Shown here piece after piece: positions 1-7,937 of a stretch of 53,085 nt of DNA; the first letter of the stretch is position 1, and every line of letters starts with the position of its first letter. The translations under genes and the position numbers were made by a program. The notes under the pieces were generated by a model. It had not been told where the DNA came from and searched no databases. It saw nothing but the letters and a program-made list of their open reading frames with translations. The DNA is taken from NCBI GenBank assembly GCA_012521895.1, contig JAAYLK010000078.1:1-53085 (forward strand), read 5' to 3'. Source of the DNA: Clostridiales bacterium. GTDB taxonomy: Bacteria > Bacillota > Clostridia > Christensenellales > Aristaeellaceae.

Positions 1-67
1 CGATGCCAAAGTCGATGCGGTCGTCACGCACTTGCTGCATTTCCAGGGACCTGATAATCTCACTCAT
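1..67 (-). CDS. rplS: 50S ribosomal protein L19, N-terminal fragment cut by window edge
   Basis: Only the first 22 codons are present, reading off the left edge. They start at an ATG with a strong GAAGGAGG site 8 bases upstream. The peptide begins MSEIIRSLEMQQVRDDRIDF. The pattern E-x-x-Q-[LV]-R-x-D-x-x-x-F resembles the start of bacterial L19, a 50S subunit protein at the inter-subunit bridge. A promoter lies about 75 bases upstream, so the gene probably begins its own transcript. The identification rests on a short stretch and is moderate. The next residues, outside the window, should read GDTVRV or similar. Confidence 0.55.
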   Translation of the reverse strand, partial: MSEIIRSLEMQQVRDDRIDFGI

Positions 68-142
68 TGGGGCTTCCTCCTTCAAATACAGACGTTCATG
101 CATCGGCCTGGATACAGCGGACCGTCCAATGTCGCAACAATT

Positions 143-172
143 ATCTTACCATAGACATCAAGGCAAAAGCAA
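143..172 (-). promoter_or_regulatory. Sigma-A promoter for the L19-like gene
   Basis: On the minus strand TTGCTT (167-172) is followed after 18 bases by TAAGAT (143-148). The -10 is preceded by TGG, making an extended -10. It lies in the 188-base gap between the dockerin fragment and the L19-like start. Confidence 0.55.
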
Positions 173-255
173 GCGTTTCAGCCAGAGTTTTTGGCCTTCC
201 TGCCTGGGTTTCTGTATACATCGCTCAAGGCAGGGATTATGCCGCATGTTGAGCG

Positions 256-963
256 TCACTTGCCCTTGACTATGATGTTGATAATGGCAGTCAGGTCATG
301 CAGATCAATCCCGCCTTGTAAATCCGCGTTGGCGTTGACCATGTTATTGCAACGATTGCCGTTGATCATGTATTCTGCGACAGAGGCAATGTCCTGATGA
401 TCTACAATGCCATCTTCAGTCGCGTCACCAATGATGTTTTTAGGGATGATGTCGGGATTGGGCAACACTTCAACCGCGCAGGAAGCGGTCAATTTCTGGC
501 CATCCCTGGATGTGGCAGTAATCACCGCCTGGCCTGGAGTCAGCGGCATCACATACCCGGTATTTGTTACCTGCGCCACGGCTTCATTGTCCCTGGTCCA
601 ATCCAACTGATACCGCTCAATGCTCTGCGGCAAGACGGTGCTGATGATTACGCTGCCTTCCCCACCGGCAAGCAGCTGCATCGTGGTTGGTGATACGCTC
701 AATTCTGCGATCTGCTCATACACGTTGACCTCGCATAACACCTGGAACCCTGTGCCACCGGAAGGAGATACGGCAACCCTGGTCGAACCGACACCAACCG
801 GTGTTAAAATGCCATCGTCGCCAACTTTCACAATGCTTTCATCCAGACTAAACCAAATCAACTTTTGAACTGCCTCCGGCGGGGTGACGGTGGCACCAAG
901 GTACTCGCCTGGCCCGCCAACATGTAAATCATACCGGTACTTATCAACTTGAAAACCGGTCAC
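256..963 (-). CDS. C-terminal fragment of frameshifted secreted protein: Ig-like (Big_2) repeats plus dockerin
   Basis: This 235-residue frame is the continuation of the CAP-domain gene at 996-2675, displaced by one base. It holds two bacterial Ig-like (Big_2) repeats (about residues 1-84 and 85-168). It ends with a type I dockerin-like pair of calcium-binding repeats (about 178-235), with motifs GDATEDGIVDHQDI and NADLQGGIDLHDL. Dockerins bind cohesins on scaffoldins or cell-surface proteins. There is no ribosome site or signal peptide at its ATG. The same frame stays open upstream (…QPTDGSGLSVTYKVIVKTPV) and finishes the Ig-like repeat that the upstream frame leaves incomplete. It is therefore a gene fragment, not an independent gene. 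Confidence 0.8.
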   Translation of the reverse strand: MTGFQVDKYRYDLHVGGPGEYLGATVTPPEAVQKLIWFSLDESIVKVGDDGILTPVGVGSTRVAVSPSGGTGFQVLCEVNVYEQIAELSVSPTTMQLLAGGEGSVIISTVLPQSIERYQLDWTRDNEAVAQVTNTGYVMPLTPGQAVITATSRDGQKLTASCAVEVLPNPDIIPKNIIGDATEDGIVDHQDIASVAEYMINGNRCNNMVNANADLQGGIDLHDLTAIINIIVKGK

Positions 964-995
964 CGGTGTTTTTACGATAACTTTGTAGGTAACGC

Positions 996-2675
996 TTAAG
1001 CCGCTCCCATCCGTCGGCTGATTGTGATATTGGCTTCGCCCAGTGAATACGTTGTAAGGCTGCCATTGCTATCAACCTTCGCAACACTTTCGTTATCACT
1101 GACATAGGTAAACTTTCGGGGCTGGGTGGATACTGGCTGAACGCTCATGAAAGAGCCACCGCGAGCGCCCAGTGAATATTCCAGTTCATAATGACTCAAG
1201 GTAATCTCTGTAAGCATCGGGCTGACAAAGACATTGCAAAAGCTGCCTGTTCCATCCTGGTTTCGGGCAAAGATTTCGGTTTGCCCTTCAGCCAGGGGCG
1301 TCACCAATCCGTTTTCATCAACAGACGCAATATGTGGTTTAGCGCTTGTCCAAACAACCTCCTGCGGGGCGGTTTCAGGCATGATTTTTACCTGAAGCTG
1401 TTTGGCCGGCGCGCCGACGGCCATGTGGAGCACATAGGGATCAAAAATGACGGTTGGGGTGATGACAGTTACCTTGGTGGTGGCGGAGAGGGGGGTGCCT
1501 TCTGTTGTTTGTGCAGTAATGGTGGCTTGACCATTGCCGATGGCTTTGACAATGCCCCTGTCATCAACAATCGCCACACGTTCATCGCTGCTGGTGAAGC
1601 GGATTGGCGGGTTGCTGAATTCCATGGGAATCTTCTGCGGATAGATCGTCACATCAGCCTGATTGAGTACCATGGTCACTTGCTCCGGGTAAACGGTCAG
1701 GCGCTCTGCCAGGCTTTCGACAACAACTTCACAGCTTGCTGTCACCATGCTCTCATCCTGAGCATGCGCGGTGATTGTCGCGGTGCCTGTATCTGTCCCG
1801 GCGACTACCAAGCCATACTCATCCACCCGCGCAACGCTGATGTCGCTTGAAGTCCAGGTCAGGCTTCTGTTTTCGGCTGTTTCCGGCAGCACGGTTGATG
1901 TAATCATCGCGGAAGGCTGGCTTGCGGTCAAGGTGATTGTGGTTGGAACCAATTGGATTTTTTCAACCTTCGTTCCGGGGTTCACAACAAATTCCGCTTC
2001 AAAACCATCAAAATACACCTTCACAATGTGCTGACCGGCTTGGCTGAAATCATAGGGTCCGCACATTTCTGAAATGAGCGGCATATAGGAATCCCCGTGC
2101 ACCGCGCAGGCAGCGACAACCTTGATACCAAGGCTTTCGATGCTGGTGGCGGAATGCGCGGTCAAGGGTTTATCCGGCAGGATCAAGCGCATGCTTGTCG
2201 TTGAACATCCCCAGCCCAAAAATAACTGCACATAGCAAGGCCTACTGGTGTCACTTTTTGCACAGCCCGTGCCTATGTGGTAGGACCCGCCAAGCATCGA
2301 GGCGTTGTGAAGCGGGGATTCCGACCAGGCTTTAACGACAGCAGCCGCGTTTGCATGGCCCATGCCAATATTTTCCAGCGCGCCTTCATATAAGCCGGCT
2401 TCTATTACGGCGGTTTCCGGATCCGTTCCATCCGGGCGGGTATGGCTGAACAAAACCGTTAATTCTCTCGCACGGGTCCGCGCCGCTGTCTGGAGCTGAT
2501 GGATCATCGACAATGGTTTTTTGCCGCTTGCCATCCGGTACTTGTTTGTTTGCAGCAGAATGGACCATTCAGTGCCATTGTAAGGCGGTTCCGCGGCCGA
2601 CATGGACAACATTGGCAGTAACAAGAACAGCAGCAGCAACAGGCATAGTATAAAACGCTTCTTGAACTTGAGCAC
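996..2675 (-). CDS. Secreted CAP (SCP/PR1) domain protein with Ig-like repeats, N-terminal part of frameshifted gene
   Basis: The 559-residue product starts at a GTG with GAAAGGAG seven bases upstream. It has a signal peptide (basic start, long leucine run, cleavage near SAA at 26-28). A CAP/SCP domain follows (about 38-155), with features typical of clostridial CAP proteins such as SHTRPDG, ENIG and AWxxSPxHxxxM. Four Ig-like Big_2 repeats follow (about 240-559), each ending in SDxxVAxVDxxG plus an ITA-type strand. The last repeat is cut short: after ITIS the frame runs into RRMGAA and stops, while the next frame encodes the missing strand and continues into 256-963. The intact protein would be a CAP/six-Ig/dockerin surface or secreted protein. 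Function is unknown; CAP proteins of bacteria are seldom characterised. Either a real mutation or a single-base sequencing error explains the break. Confidence 0.85.
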   Translation of the reverse strand: MLKFKKRFILCLLLLLFLLLPMLSMSAAEPPYNGTEWSILLQTNKYRMASGKKPLSMIHQLQTAARTRARELTVLFSHTRPDGTDPETAVIEAGLYEGALENIGMGHANAAAVVKAWSESPLHNASMLGGSYHIGTGCAKSDTSRPCYVQLFLGWGCSTTSMRLILPDKPLTAHSATSIESLGIKVVAACAVHGDSYMPLISEMCGPYDFSQAGQHIVKVYFDGFEAEFVVNPGTKVEKIQLVPTTITLTASQPSAMITSTVLPETAENRSLTWTSSDISVARVDEYGLVVAGTDTGTATITAHAQDESMVTASCEVVVESLAERLTVYPEQVTMVLNQADVTIYPQKIPMEFSNPPIRFTSSDERVAIVDDRGIVKAIGNGQATITAQTTEGTPLSATTKVTVITPTVIFDPYVLHMAVGAPAKQLQVKIMPETAPQEVVWTSAKPHIASVDENGLVTPLAEGQTEIFARNQDGTGSFCNVFVSPMLTEITLSHYELEYSLGARGGSFMSVQPVSTQPRKFTYVSDNESVAKVDSNGSLTTYSLGEANITISRRMGAA

Positions 2676-2762
2676 GGAGCGTCTCCTTTCAATGAGAGTA
2701 TTTGTGAAAAAAAGAGGCGGTTGAACAGGTTTCAGATTTGACTTTATCGTTTGGCTAACTTG

Positions 2763-2791
2763 ATTATATCAATCCATTCATGATTCTTCAA
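2763..2791 (-). promoter_or_regulatory. Sigma-A promoter of CAP/dockerin gene
   Basis: Minus-strand TTGAAG (2786-2791), 17-base spacer, TATAAT (2763-2768). The region is AT-rich against GC-rich surroundings and lies about 90 bases before the GTG start. Confidence 0.7.
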
Positions 2792-2871
2792 GAGAAAGGA
2801 CAAGAGATGACTTTTTTAAGCAAACATTTTTTGATACCGGATGGATGATAGGAAGCTTCACGCAAACCTGT

Positions 2872-2907
2872 CAAACAAAAAAGAACCGCCGGTATTCTTG
2901 GCGGTTC
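2872..2907 (-). terminator. Terminator of the nfeD-floA operon
   Basis: Read on the minus strand, GAACCGCC (2900-2907) and GGCGGTTC (2883-2890) form a perfect 8-bp stem with a 9-base loop. The stem is followed by TTTTTTG. It sits about 40 bases past the stop of the 147-residue gene. Confidence 0.85.
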
Positions 2908-2948
2908 CGGAGTCGTTTGGCAGCGATTCGTTTGCTGGTGTTCCTGCC

Positions 2949-3392
2949 TTAGCGGGTTTGCCTGCCCATTTTCCGGGCGGACGGCGGTCTGGTCAGCACC
3001 TCACGGGTGATGATGGCCTGCACCAGGGAATCGCGGGTAAACGTGGGCAGGATGCCGGGCCTTGGCTGCGGCGCGGGCCGGGGCTTTTGGATTTCACGCT
3101 GAATGCCCTCATACACCGGGTCCGGCTCATCGGGCAGTTCAAAGCGCGGCAGCTGTTTTTCCTGAGCCATTCTGACCAGGGGCGGCTCTTCCTCCGCGGG
3201 GCGCCAGGTTTCCTTGGGCTGGAGCACCGGGGCGCTTTCAGGGAAGGCCTGGGGCGCTGGCCTTGCCATGCGTCTTTCGACTGTTTGCCTGGCGGCTTCC
3301 TGCTTCCTCTGGCGGTCCTTGAGCGCACGGCGCAGAATGCTTGAGCCGATGATCAGCAGGACGATTGTTAGAAAGGATTCAAAATCCGGCAT
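2949..3392 (-). CDS. Small membrane-anchored proline-rich protein, third gene of floA operon
   Basis: This 147-residue protein has one N-terminal membrane segment (about residues 7-19, FLTIVLLIIGSSI). A basic stretch (LRRALKDRQRKQ) follows, placing the rest in the cytoplasm. Residues 40-120 are rich in proline, glutamate and arginine, and probably disordered. I recognise no domain. It starts 44 bases after floA and is followed directly by the operon terminator, so it is co-transcribed with nfeD and floA. A role in flotillin-rich membrane domains is only an inference from position. Confidence 0.75.
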   Translation of the reverse strand: MPDFESFLTIVLLIIGSSILRRALKDRQRKQEAARQTVERRMARPAPQAFPESAPVLQPKETWRPAEEEPPLVRMAQEKQLPRFELPDEPDPVYEGIQREIQKPRPAPQPRPGILPTFTRDSLVQAIITREVLTRPPSARKMGRQTR

Positions 3393-3436
3393 CAGGCATC
3401 CTCCTTCTTCTTTTCATCAGGGCTGGTGTTGAAGCC

Positions 3437-4429
3437 TTATTGCTCGGAAGGATGGTTGGCGCTGGGGTCGGCCGCCTTGGAGATGCCGTCCCGCATCTGG
3501 GTATCGGCCATGATGTTTTGCATATGGTAATAGTCCATCACGCCCAGTTTGCCAGTGCGCAGGGCTTCCGCCATGGCCAGGGGCACTTCGGCCTCGGCCG
3601 CGACCACCTTGGCGCGCATCTCCTGGACTTCTGCCTTCATTTCCTGCTCGCGGGCGACAGCCATGGCCCTGCGCTCCTCAGCGCGCGCCTGGGCGATGCG
3701 GCGGTCTGCCTCCGCCTGGTCCATCTGCAGCTGGGCGCCGATGTTGCGCCCGACGTCGACGTCCGCGATGTCAATGGACAGGATTTCAAACGCGGTGCCC
3801 GCGTCCAAGCCCTTGTTCAATACGGTGCGGGAAATCAGGTCCGGGTTCTCCAACACTTCCTTGTGGGTGGGCGAGGAACCGATGGTGGTGACAATGCCTT
3901 CACCAACGCGGGCCATGACCGTCTCTTCACCGGCGCCGCCGACCAGTTGCTGGATGCTGGTGCGCACGGTGACGCGGGCCTTGGCGCGCAGCTCGATGCC
4001 GTCCTTGGCGATGGCCGCGACGGGAGGCGACTCAATCACCTTGGGGATAACGCTCATCTGCACGGCCTGGAGCACATCGCGCCCGGCCAGGTCGATGGCG
4101 CAGGTTTGTTCAAAGGTAAGCTTGATGCCGGCCTGCTGGGCGGAAATCAAGGCTTTGCCCACGCGCTCGATGTTGCCGCCGGCCAGGAAGTGTTTTTCCA
4201 GCTGGTTGACCGTCAAATTGAGGCCAGCCTTGCTGGAGGTGATCAGCGAATCCACCAGGCGCTGGGGGGAAATGCGGCGCAGGCGCATACCAATCAGGGT
4301 GAAGATGGTCAGCGGGACGCCCGAGGCGCGCGCGCGAATCCACAGCCCGATGGGCACATACCGGAAGAACACCACAAACAACAGGATGACTGCGACAATG
4401 ACAATGACAAGCAAAATTTCCGGTAACAT
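3437..4429 (-). CDS. floA: Flotillin-like protein FloA (YqfA family)
   Basis: Forms membrane-associated assemblies (functional membrane microdomains) that affect membrane fluidity and signalling complexes. I chose the ATG giving [12 protein letters not shown] because GAGGAGG lies seven bases before it; a longer frame to 4480 lacks such a site. The resulting 330 residues match the roughly 330-residue Bacillus family. A single membrane hairpin or anchor spans about residues 4-25. A SPFH/PHB-like region follows (about 40-230), then an Ala/Glu/Arg-rich coiled coil (about 230-300) with repeated [17 protein letters not shown] and EMRAKV. It follows nfeD by 25 bases, the usual pairing; NfeD-like proteins partner flotillins. 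Confidence 0.93.
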   Translation of the reverse strand: MLPEILLVIVIVAVILLFVVFFRYVPIGLWIRARASGVPLTIFTLIGMRLRRISPQRLVDSLITSSKAGLNLTVNQLEKHFLAGGNIERVGKALISAQQAGIKLTFEQTCAIDLAGRDVLQAVQMSVIPKVIESPPVAAIAKDGIELRAKARVTVRTSIQQLVGGAGEETVMARVGEGIVTTIGSSPTHKEVLENPDLISRTVLNKGLDAGTAFEILSIDIADVDVGRNIGAQLQMDQAEADRRIAQARAEERRAMAVAREQEMKAEVQEMRAKVVAAEAEVPLAMAEALRTGKLGVMDYYHMQNIMADTQMRDGISKAADPSANHPSEQ

Positions 4430-4454
4430 GGGCGCCCCTCCTCTTTCAAACAAA

Positions 4455-4961
4455 TCAAACATGCGACTCTGCCTCCTCAACCATCACCCGGGCGCCTTCC
4501 ACCTCTTTGACGATGACGCTGGCGCCCTTGGCGATGAACTCGCCCTCGCTGACGACATTGATGCGCTCGCCATCAAAATCCGCGATGCCGGCCGGGCGCA
4601 GCACCGTGGTGGTGACCCCGGTTTTACCCAGGTAGCGGTTGTACTCATCGGTAGCCACAAAGCCTTCTTCCTGGCTTTGGCTGCCCTTTAGGATCAGGGG
4701 GGAACGCGAGAGCTTGCCGCGGGTGGCTGAGCGCAGCGACAGCCAGATGGTGAGCCCCACGATGAGCAGCTCAGCGATGGCCAGCAGCAGCGCCGCCATC
4801 ATTCCGTGCATGGTCCAGGTGAAGTAGATGCTGGCAGCCAGCAAGGCAAGGCCCGAAATGCCGGGGATGCCAAAGCCGGGCATGAACATCTCCACAATCA
4901 GCAAGCCCACACCAACCACGATACAGATGATAATGGATAGGTTTTCTACTATGAATTCCAT
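4455..4961 (-). CDS. Short NfeD-like membrane protein, flotillin partner
   Basis: About 168 residues. Two or three membrane segments (about 7-70, including [16 protein letters not shown], typical of NfeD) are followed by a C-terminal OB-fold domain (about 100-160: [26 protein letters not shown]). The long NfeD type carries an N-terminal serine protease, which is absent here; this is the short form that accompanies floA. The second ATG (4961) is preferred because GAGGAGG is seven bases from it and only about one base from the first ATG. It heads the nfeD-floA-2949 operon. The upstream gap (4962-5070) holds a TATACT box (4985-4990) but no clear -35, so an alternative sigma factor is possible. 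Confidence 0.9.
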   Translation of the reverse strand: MEFIVENLSIIICIVVGVGLLIVEMFMPGFGIPGISGLALLAASIYFTWTMHGMMAALLLAIAELLIVGLTIWLSLRSATRGKLSRSPLILKGSQSQEEGFVATDEYNRYLGKTGVTTTVLRPAGIADFDGERINVVSEGEFIAKGASVIVKEVEGARVMVEEAESHV

Positions 4962-5070
4962 GTGCATCCCTCCTCGTATATAGTATACCCCAAAATGGTA
5001 AAAATATGCGGTTTTTCACCGTTTGTTCAAGGAGTTTCGAATTTATTTTCGTTGGTGTTCCAATGCTTGT

Positions 5071-5634
5071 TCAACCTTCCCCCAGGCTGTCCAATCTGGC
5101 CTTGAGCGACTGCAGATCCTCCCAGACAGGGCGTTTTTTGCCCGGGTCGCGCAGGAGGGCCGAGGGGTGGAAGGTGGGCAGGATGTGAACGCCCTTGGAT
5201 TCCACCCATTGACCGCGGCAGCGGGTGATGCGCTTGTCCTCCCCCAGCACGGTTTTCAGCGCCGTGGCGCCCAAAAGCAGAATCACGCCGGGGCGGATCA
5301 AGCGGGTCTGCTCCCGCAGAAAAGGCAGGCAGGCCGCGGTCTCCTCGGGCAGTGGAACGCGGTTGCCGGGCGGGCGGCACTTGAGAGTGTTGGCGATGAA
5401 GACCTCCTCCCGGCTTAGGTTGATGGCCTGCAGCATCCTGGTGAGTAGCTGCCCCGCGGGCCCTACAAAAGCCAGGCTCTGGGCATCTTCCTCAGCCCCG
5501 GGCGCCTCCCCGATCAACAAAAGCCTGGCCTTGGGGTTGCCCTGGCCAGGCACTTTATGGGTGATGTTCCGCACCAGGGCGCAGATTTGACAGGCTTCAA
5601 TCCGCGCGTTGAGCGCTGCCCAGGCGGCGTCCAT
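5071..5634 (-). CDS. Uracil-DNA glycosylase, family 4 (iron-sulfur type)
   Basis: Removes uracil from DNA to start base-excision repair. About 187 residues from the ATG at 5634. That start gives 15 residues before CQIC, as usual for the family; the frame is open back to 5682, but that would overlap the upstream gene. The four cysteines that hold the 4Fe-4S cluster are visible: CQIC near the N-terminus, then CRPPGNR and EETAAC in the middle. Motif GEAPGAEEDAQ (uracil-binding and catalytic region) and the C-terminal HPSALLR are present. The start codon lies one base after the stop of the upstream small membrane protein (TAAGATG), so translation is probably coupled. Confidence 0.92.
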   Translation of the reverse strand: MDAAWAALNARIEACQICALVRNITHKVPGQGNPKARLLLIGEAPGAEEDAQSLAFVGPAGQLLTRMLQAINLSREEVFIANTLKCRPPGNRVPLPEETAACLPFLREQTRLIRPGVILLLGATALKTVLGEDKRITRCRGQWVESKGVHILPTFHPSALLRDPGKKRPVWEDLQSLKARLDSLGEG

Positions 5635-5635
5635 C

Positions 5636-5848
5636 TTATCGTAAACGGGTGTTGAGCACGGTGAAGGTGTTGGTGATGTCACGGCTCAACCAATTGACCA
5701 GGCTGAAAATGAGCAGCAGCATCACAAGAATCACCAGCACACCCAGGATGACGCCGACAAAGTCGCTCATGCCGGCGGCAAAGCGCAGGCGGTCCTGGCG
5801 CTGCTGGCGCTCCTCTTCCCTGATTGCGAAGTAATCCTGTTGGTCCAT
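5636..5848 (-). CDS. Small single-pass membrane protein
   Basis: Seventy residues, starting at an ATG with AGGAGGG five bases upstream. The first 25 residues are charged and hydrophilic (REEERQQRQDR). One strong membrane segment follows (about 31-53, VGVILGVLVILVMLLLIFSLV), then a short tail. No family is recognised. It is the promoter-proximal gene of a two-gene unit with the uracil-DNA glycosylase. A longer open frame back to 5989 lacks a ribosome site and is not used. Confidence 0.7.
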   Translation of the reverse strand: MDQQDYFAIREEERQQRQDRLRFAAGMSDFVGVILGVLVILVMLLLIFSLVNWLSRDITNTFTVLNTRLR

Positions 5849-5865
5849 TCTGCCCTCCTGATGGG

Positions 5866-5895
5866 AGTGTACTACAAACGCACGGCGGTCTTCAA
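5866..5895 (-). promoter_or_regulatory. Promoter of the 5848-5071 unit
   Basis: Minus-strand TTGAAG (5890-5895), 18-base spacer, TACACT (5866-5871), about 20 bases before the start codon at 5848. The resulting leader is very short. Confidence 0.5.
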
Positions 5896-5937
5896 GTTGT
5901 GAAGCTTCATCACAACACCCGCAGCAGCATAAAAGAG

Positions 5938-5966
5938 TTATCAACCCATTGTTTTTCAGATACAAT
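5938..5966 (+). promoter_or_regulatory. Putative promoter of nucleotidyltransferase gene
   Basis: TTATCA (5938-5943), 17 bases, TACAAT (5961-5966). The -35 is weak. It lies 80 bases before the ATG. Confidence 0.35.
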
Positions 5967-6047
5967 TTGTATCTTCCACTGGTCACCAAAGGCCTTTTAT
6001 GCTACCCTGTGGGGGTACAGAATATTTTCCGCTTTGAGGAGGAAACC

Positions 6048-6965
6048 ATGAGCCACAAACCCATTCTTGTTGTGATGGCCGCCGGGATCGGCAGCCGCTT
6101 TGGCGGGTTGAAACAGATGGCACCCTTTGGCCTGCACGGGGAGAGCCTGATTGACTATTCCCTGTATGACGCGCTGCGGGCGGGCTTTGAACGCGTGGCC
6201 TTCATCGTCAACAAAAAAATCAAGGACGACTTCCGCGACATCGTTGGCAAGAACGTCGAAAACCGCATGGAAGTGCACTATGTGATGCAGGAGCTGGACA
6301 AGCTGCCAAAGGGTTTTACTGTTCCTCCAGAGAGGGTCAAGCCCTGGGGCACCGCCCATGCCATCCTGTGTGCCAAGGACGTGGTGGACGCGCCGTTCTG
6401 CGCGCTTAACGGCGATGATTTCTACGGCCTGGACGCTATGCAGCAGATTTTCAACTTCCTCAACGCCAAGCCCCAGGAAAACCAATACGCTATGGCCGGC
6501 TTTGAGCTGCAAAACACCCTGTCTGACGCGGGCTATGTCTCCCGCGGGGAATGCAAGGTGAACGACAAGGGTTACCTGGACAGCATCGTGGAGCGGCTGC
6601 ACATCATCCCCACCATCGACGGGCCCATGTACACCCTGGACAATGAGCACTACACCCGCATCCCGGGCGACACCACGGTGTCCATGAACATGTGGGCCTT
6701 CACCCCCGGGCTGATGGACCACATTGAGCAGCGCTTTGAAACCTTCTACAAGGACGCCATGGCCAACAACCCCTTGAAGGGCGAGTTCTACCTGCCCAAC
6801 CTGGTGGGTGACCTGCTGAAGGAAGACAAGGTGTCCGTCAAGGTGCTGCGCAGCAAGGACCGCTGGTTTGGCGTGACCAATGCCTCCGACCGCCCGCTGG
6901 TGGAAAAGGCGCTGAAGGACCTGACGGATGAGGGCACCTACCCTGAAGGGCTGTGGCTGAAGTAA
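6048..6965 (+). CDS. Sugar-phosphate nucleotidyltransferase-like protein
   Basis: About 305 residues, starting MSHKPILVVMAAG with GAGGAGG upstream; an open frame from 5949 has no ribosome site. The N-terminal half carries the nucleotidyltransferase signature: MAAGIGSRFGGLKQ (residues 9-22, nucleotide-binding loop with K), KPWGTAHAILCAKD (about 101-114) and NGDDFYG (about 122-128, metal-binding aspartates). These enzymes condense NTP with a sugar 1-phosphate to form an NDP-sugar. The C-terminal part (KEDKVSVKVLRSKDRWFGVTN) is typical of a clostridial group annotated only as nucleotidyltransferase. The substrate cannot be told from sequence. It is a single gene, followed by a terminator. Confidence 0.85.
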   Translation: MSHKPILVVMAAGIGSRFGGLKQMAPFGLHGESLIDYSLYDALRAGFERVAFIVNKKIKDDFRDIVGKNVENRMEVHYVMQELDKLPKGFTVPPERVKPWGTAHAILCAKDVVDAPFCALNGDDFYGLDAMQQIFNFLNAKPQENQYAMAGFELQNTLSDAGYVSRGECKVNDKGYLDSIVERLHIIPTIDGPMYTLDNEHYTRIPGDTTVSMNMWAFTPGLMDHIEQRFETFYKDAMANNPLKGEFYLPNLVGDLLKEDKVSVKVLRSKDRWFGVTNASDRPLVEKALKDLTDEGTYPEGLWLK

Positions 6966-6988
6966 TTCCATCATAGAAACCATATAAT

Positions 6989-7023
6989 ATCCCCGGAGGC
7001 TGTGAGCTTCCGGGGATTTATTT
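6989..7023 (+). terminator. Intrinsic terminator after nucleotidyltransferase
   Basis: The hairpin 6989-7017 has ATCCCCGGA pairing with TCCGGGGAT, extended through GC, and is followed by TTATTT. The other flank is also AT-rich, so it may stop the converging degV transcript as well. Confidence 0.75.
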
Positions 7024-7038
7024 GGTGGATTCGTAAAA

Positions 7039-7899
7039 CTAAGCGGGCAGCACCTGAACCGCGATGCCGATGAGGCCGGGGCCGGTGTGCACGCTCAGCG
7101 CCGGGCTGACATCGGTCTTGAGGAAGCGCTCACACTTGGGCAGACGGCGCTTTAACTCCTCCATGACGCGGTTGGCTTCTTCCAGGGCGCTGCCATGGGC
7201 CACGGCCACGGTGTAGCGCACGTGCTTCTCCGCTTCTTCCACGGCAATGGAAATCGCCTTTGACAGCGCCGCGACGTTGCCGCGTACCTTGGCCACGGTG
7301 TCATAGATGCCGTCCGTGTTGCAGGAGATGATGGGGCGCAGTTTGAGCAGGCCGCCCAGGATGGCGGAGACCTTGCCGATGCGTCCGCCCTTGGCTAAGT
7401 ATTCCAGGGTGTCCAGCACAAAGTAGACCTTGGACTGCTCCGCGGACACCTTCAATGCGTCCAGGATGGCATCCAGGCTTTTGCCTTCTTGTAACATCTG
7501 GGCTGCCAGCATGGCCTGTTGCCCGGCCCCGATGCCGATGTTTTTGGTGTCCACCATGTGGTATTCAAACTTGCCGTACTGCTCGGCCATCATGCGCAGC
7601 ATGTTGTGGGTGCCGGACAGGCCGGTGGAGATGGTGATGATGAGCACCGTGTCATAGCCCTGGGCCACAATTTCATCAAAGAGCGCGGTCACCCGGTCGC
7701 TGCCGGGCAGGGAGGTCTTGGGAATCTCCTCCCCCAGGCGATCATAAATCTGCTGGGGGGTGATGTCCAGGCGGTCCTCGTACTCACGGTCCTTGTAGAT
7801 GATCTTCAAGGGGGCGACAAAAATGTTGTGCTCCTTGACAAAATCGCTCGGCACATCGCTGCCGGAATCCACCAGGATGGCAATCTTCTTCTGCTCCAT
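7039..7899 (-). CDS. DegV family fatty-acid-binding protein
   Basis: 286 residues; ATG with GGAGG six bases upstream. DegV/FakB-type proteins bind a fatty acid, and in Firmicutes present it to the FakA kinase. Family features seen: VDSGSDVPSDF (9-19), LKIIYKDREYED, KTSLPGSD, and ISTGLSGT (about 91-98) for carboxylate and phosphate contacts, plus a C-terminal HTGPGLIGIAV. It lies 38 bases downstream of the TtcA-like gene and is probably co-transcribed. No FakA partner is in the window, so the ligand and partner are unknown. Confidence 0.92.
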   Translation of the reverse strand: MEQKKIAILVDSGSDVPSDFVKEHNIFVAPLKIIYKDREYEDRLDITPQQIYDRLGEEIPKTSLPGSDRVTALFDEIVAQGYDTVLIITISTGLSGTHNMLRMMAEQYGKFEYHMVDTKNIGIGAGQQAMLAAQMLQEGKSLDAILDALKVSAEQSKVYFVLDTLEYLAKGGRIGKVSAILGGLLKLRPIISCNTDGIYDTVAKVRGNVAALSKAISIAVEEAEKHVRYTVAVAHGSALEEANRVMEELKRRLPKCERFLKTDVSPALSVHTGPGLIGIAVQVLPA

Positions 7900-7937
7900 A
7901 GTATTCCTCCAATCAGATTAGACGCAGTGTAGTAAAA

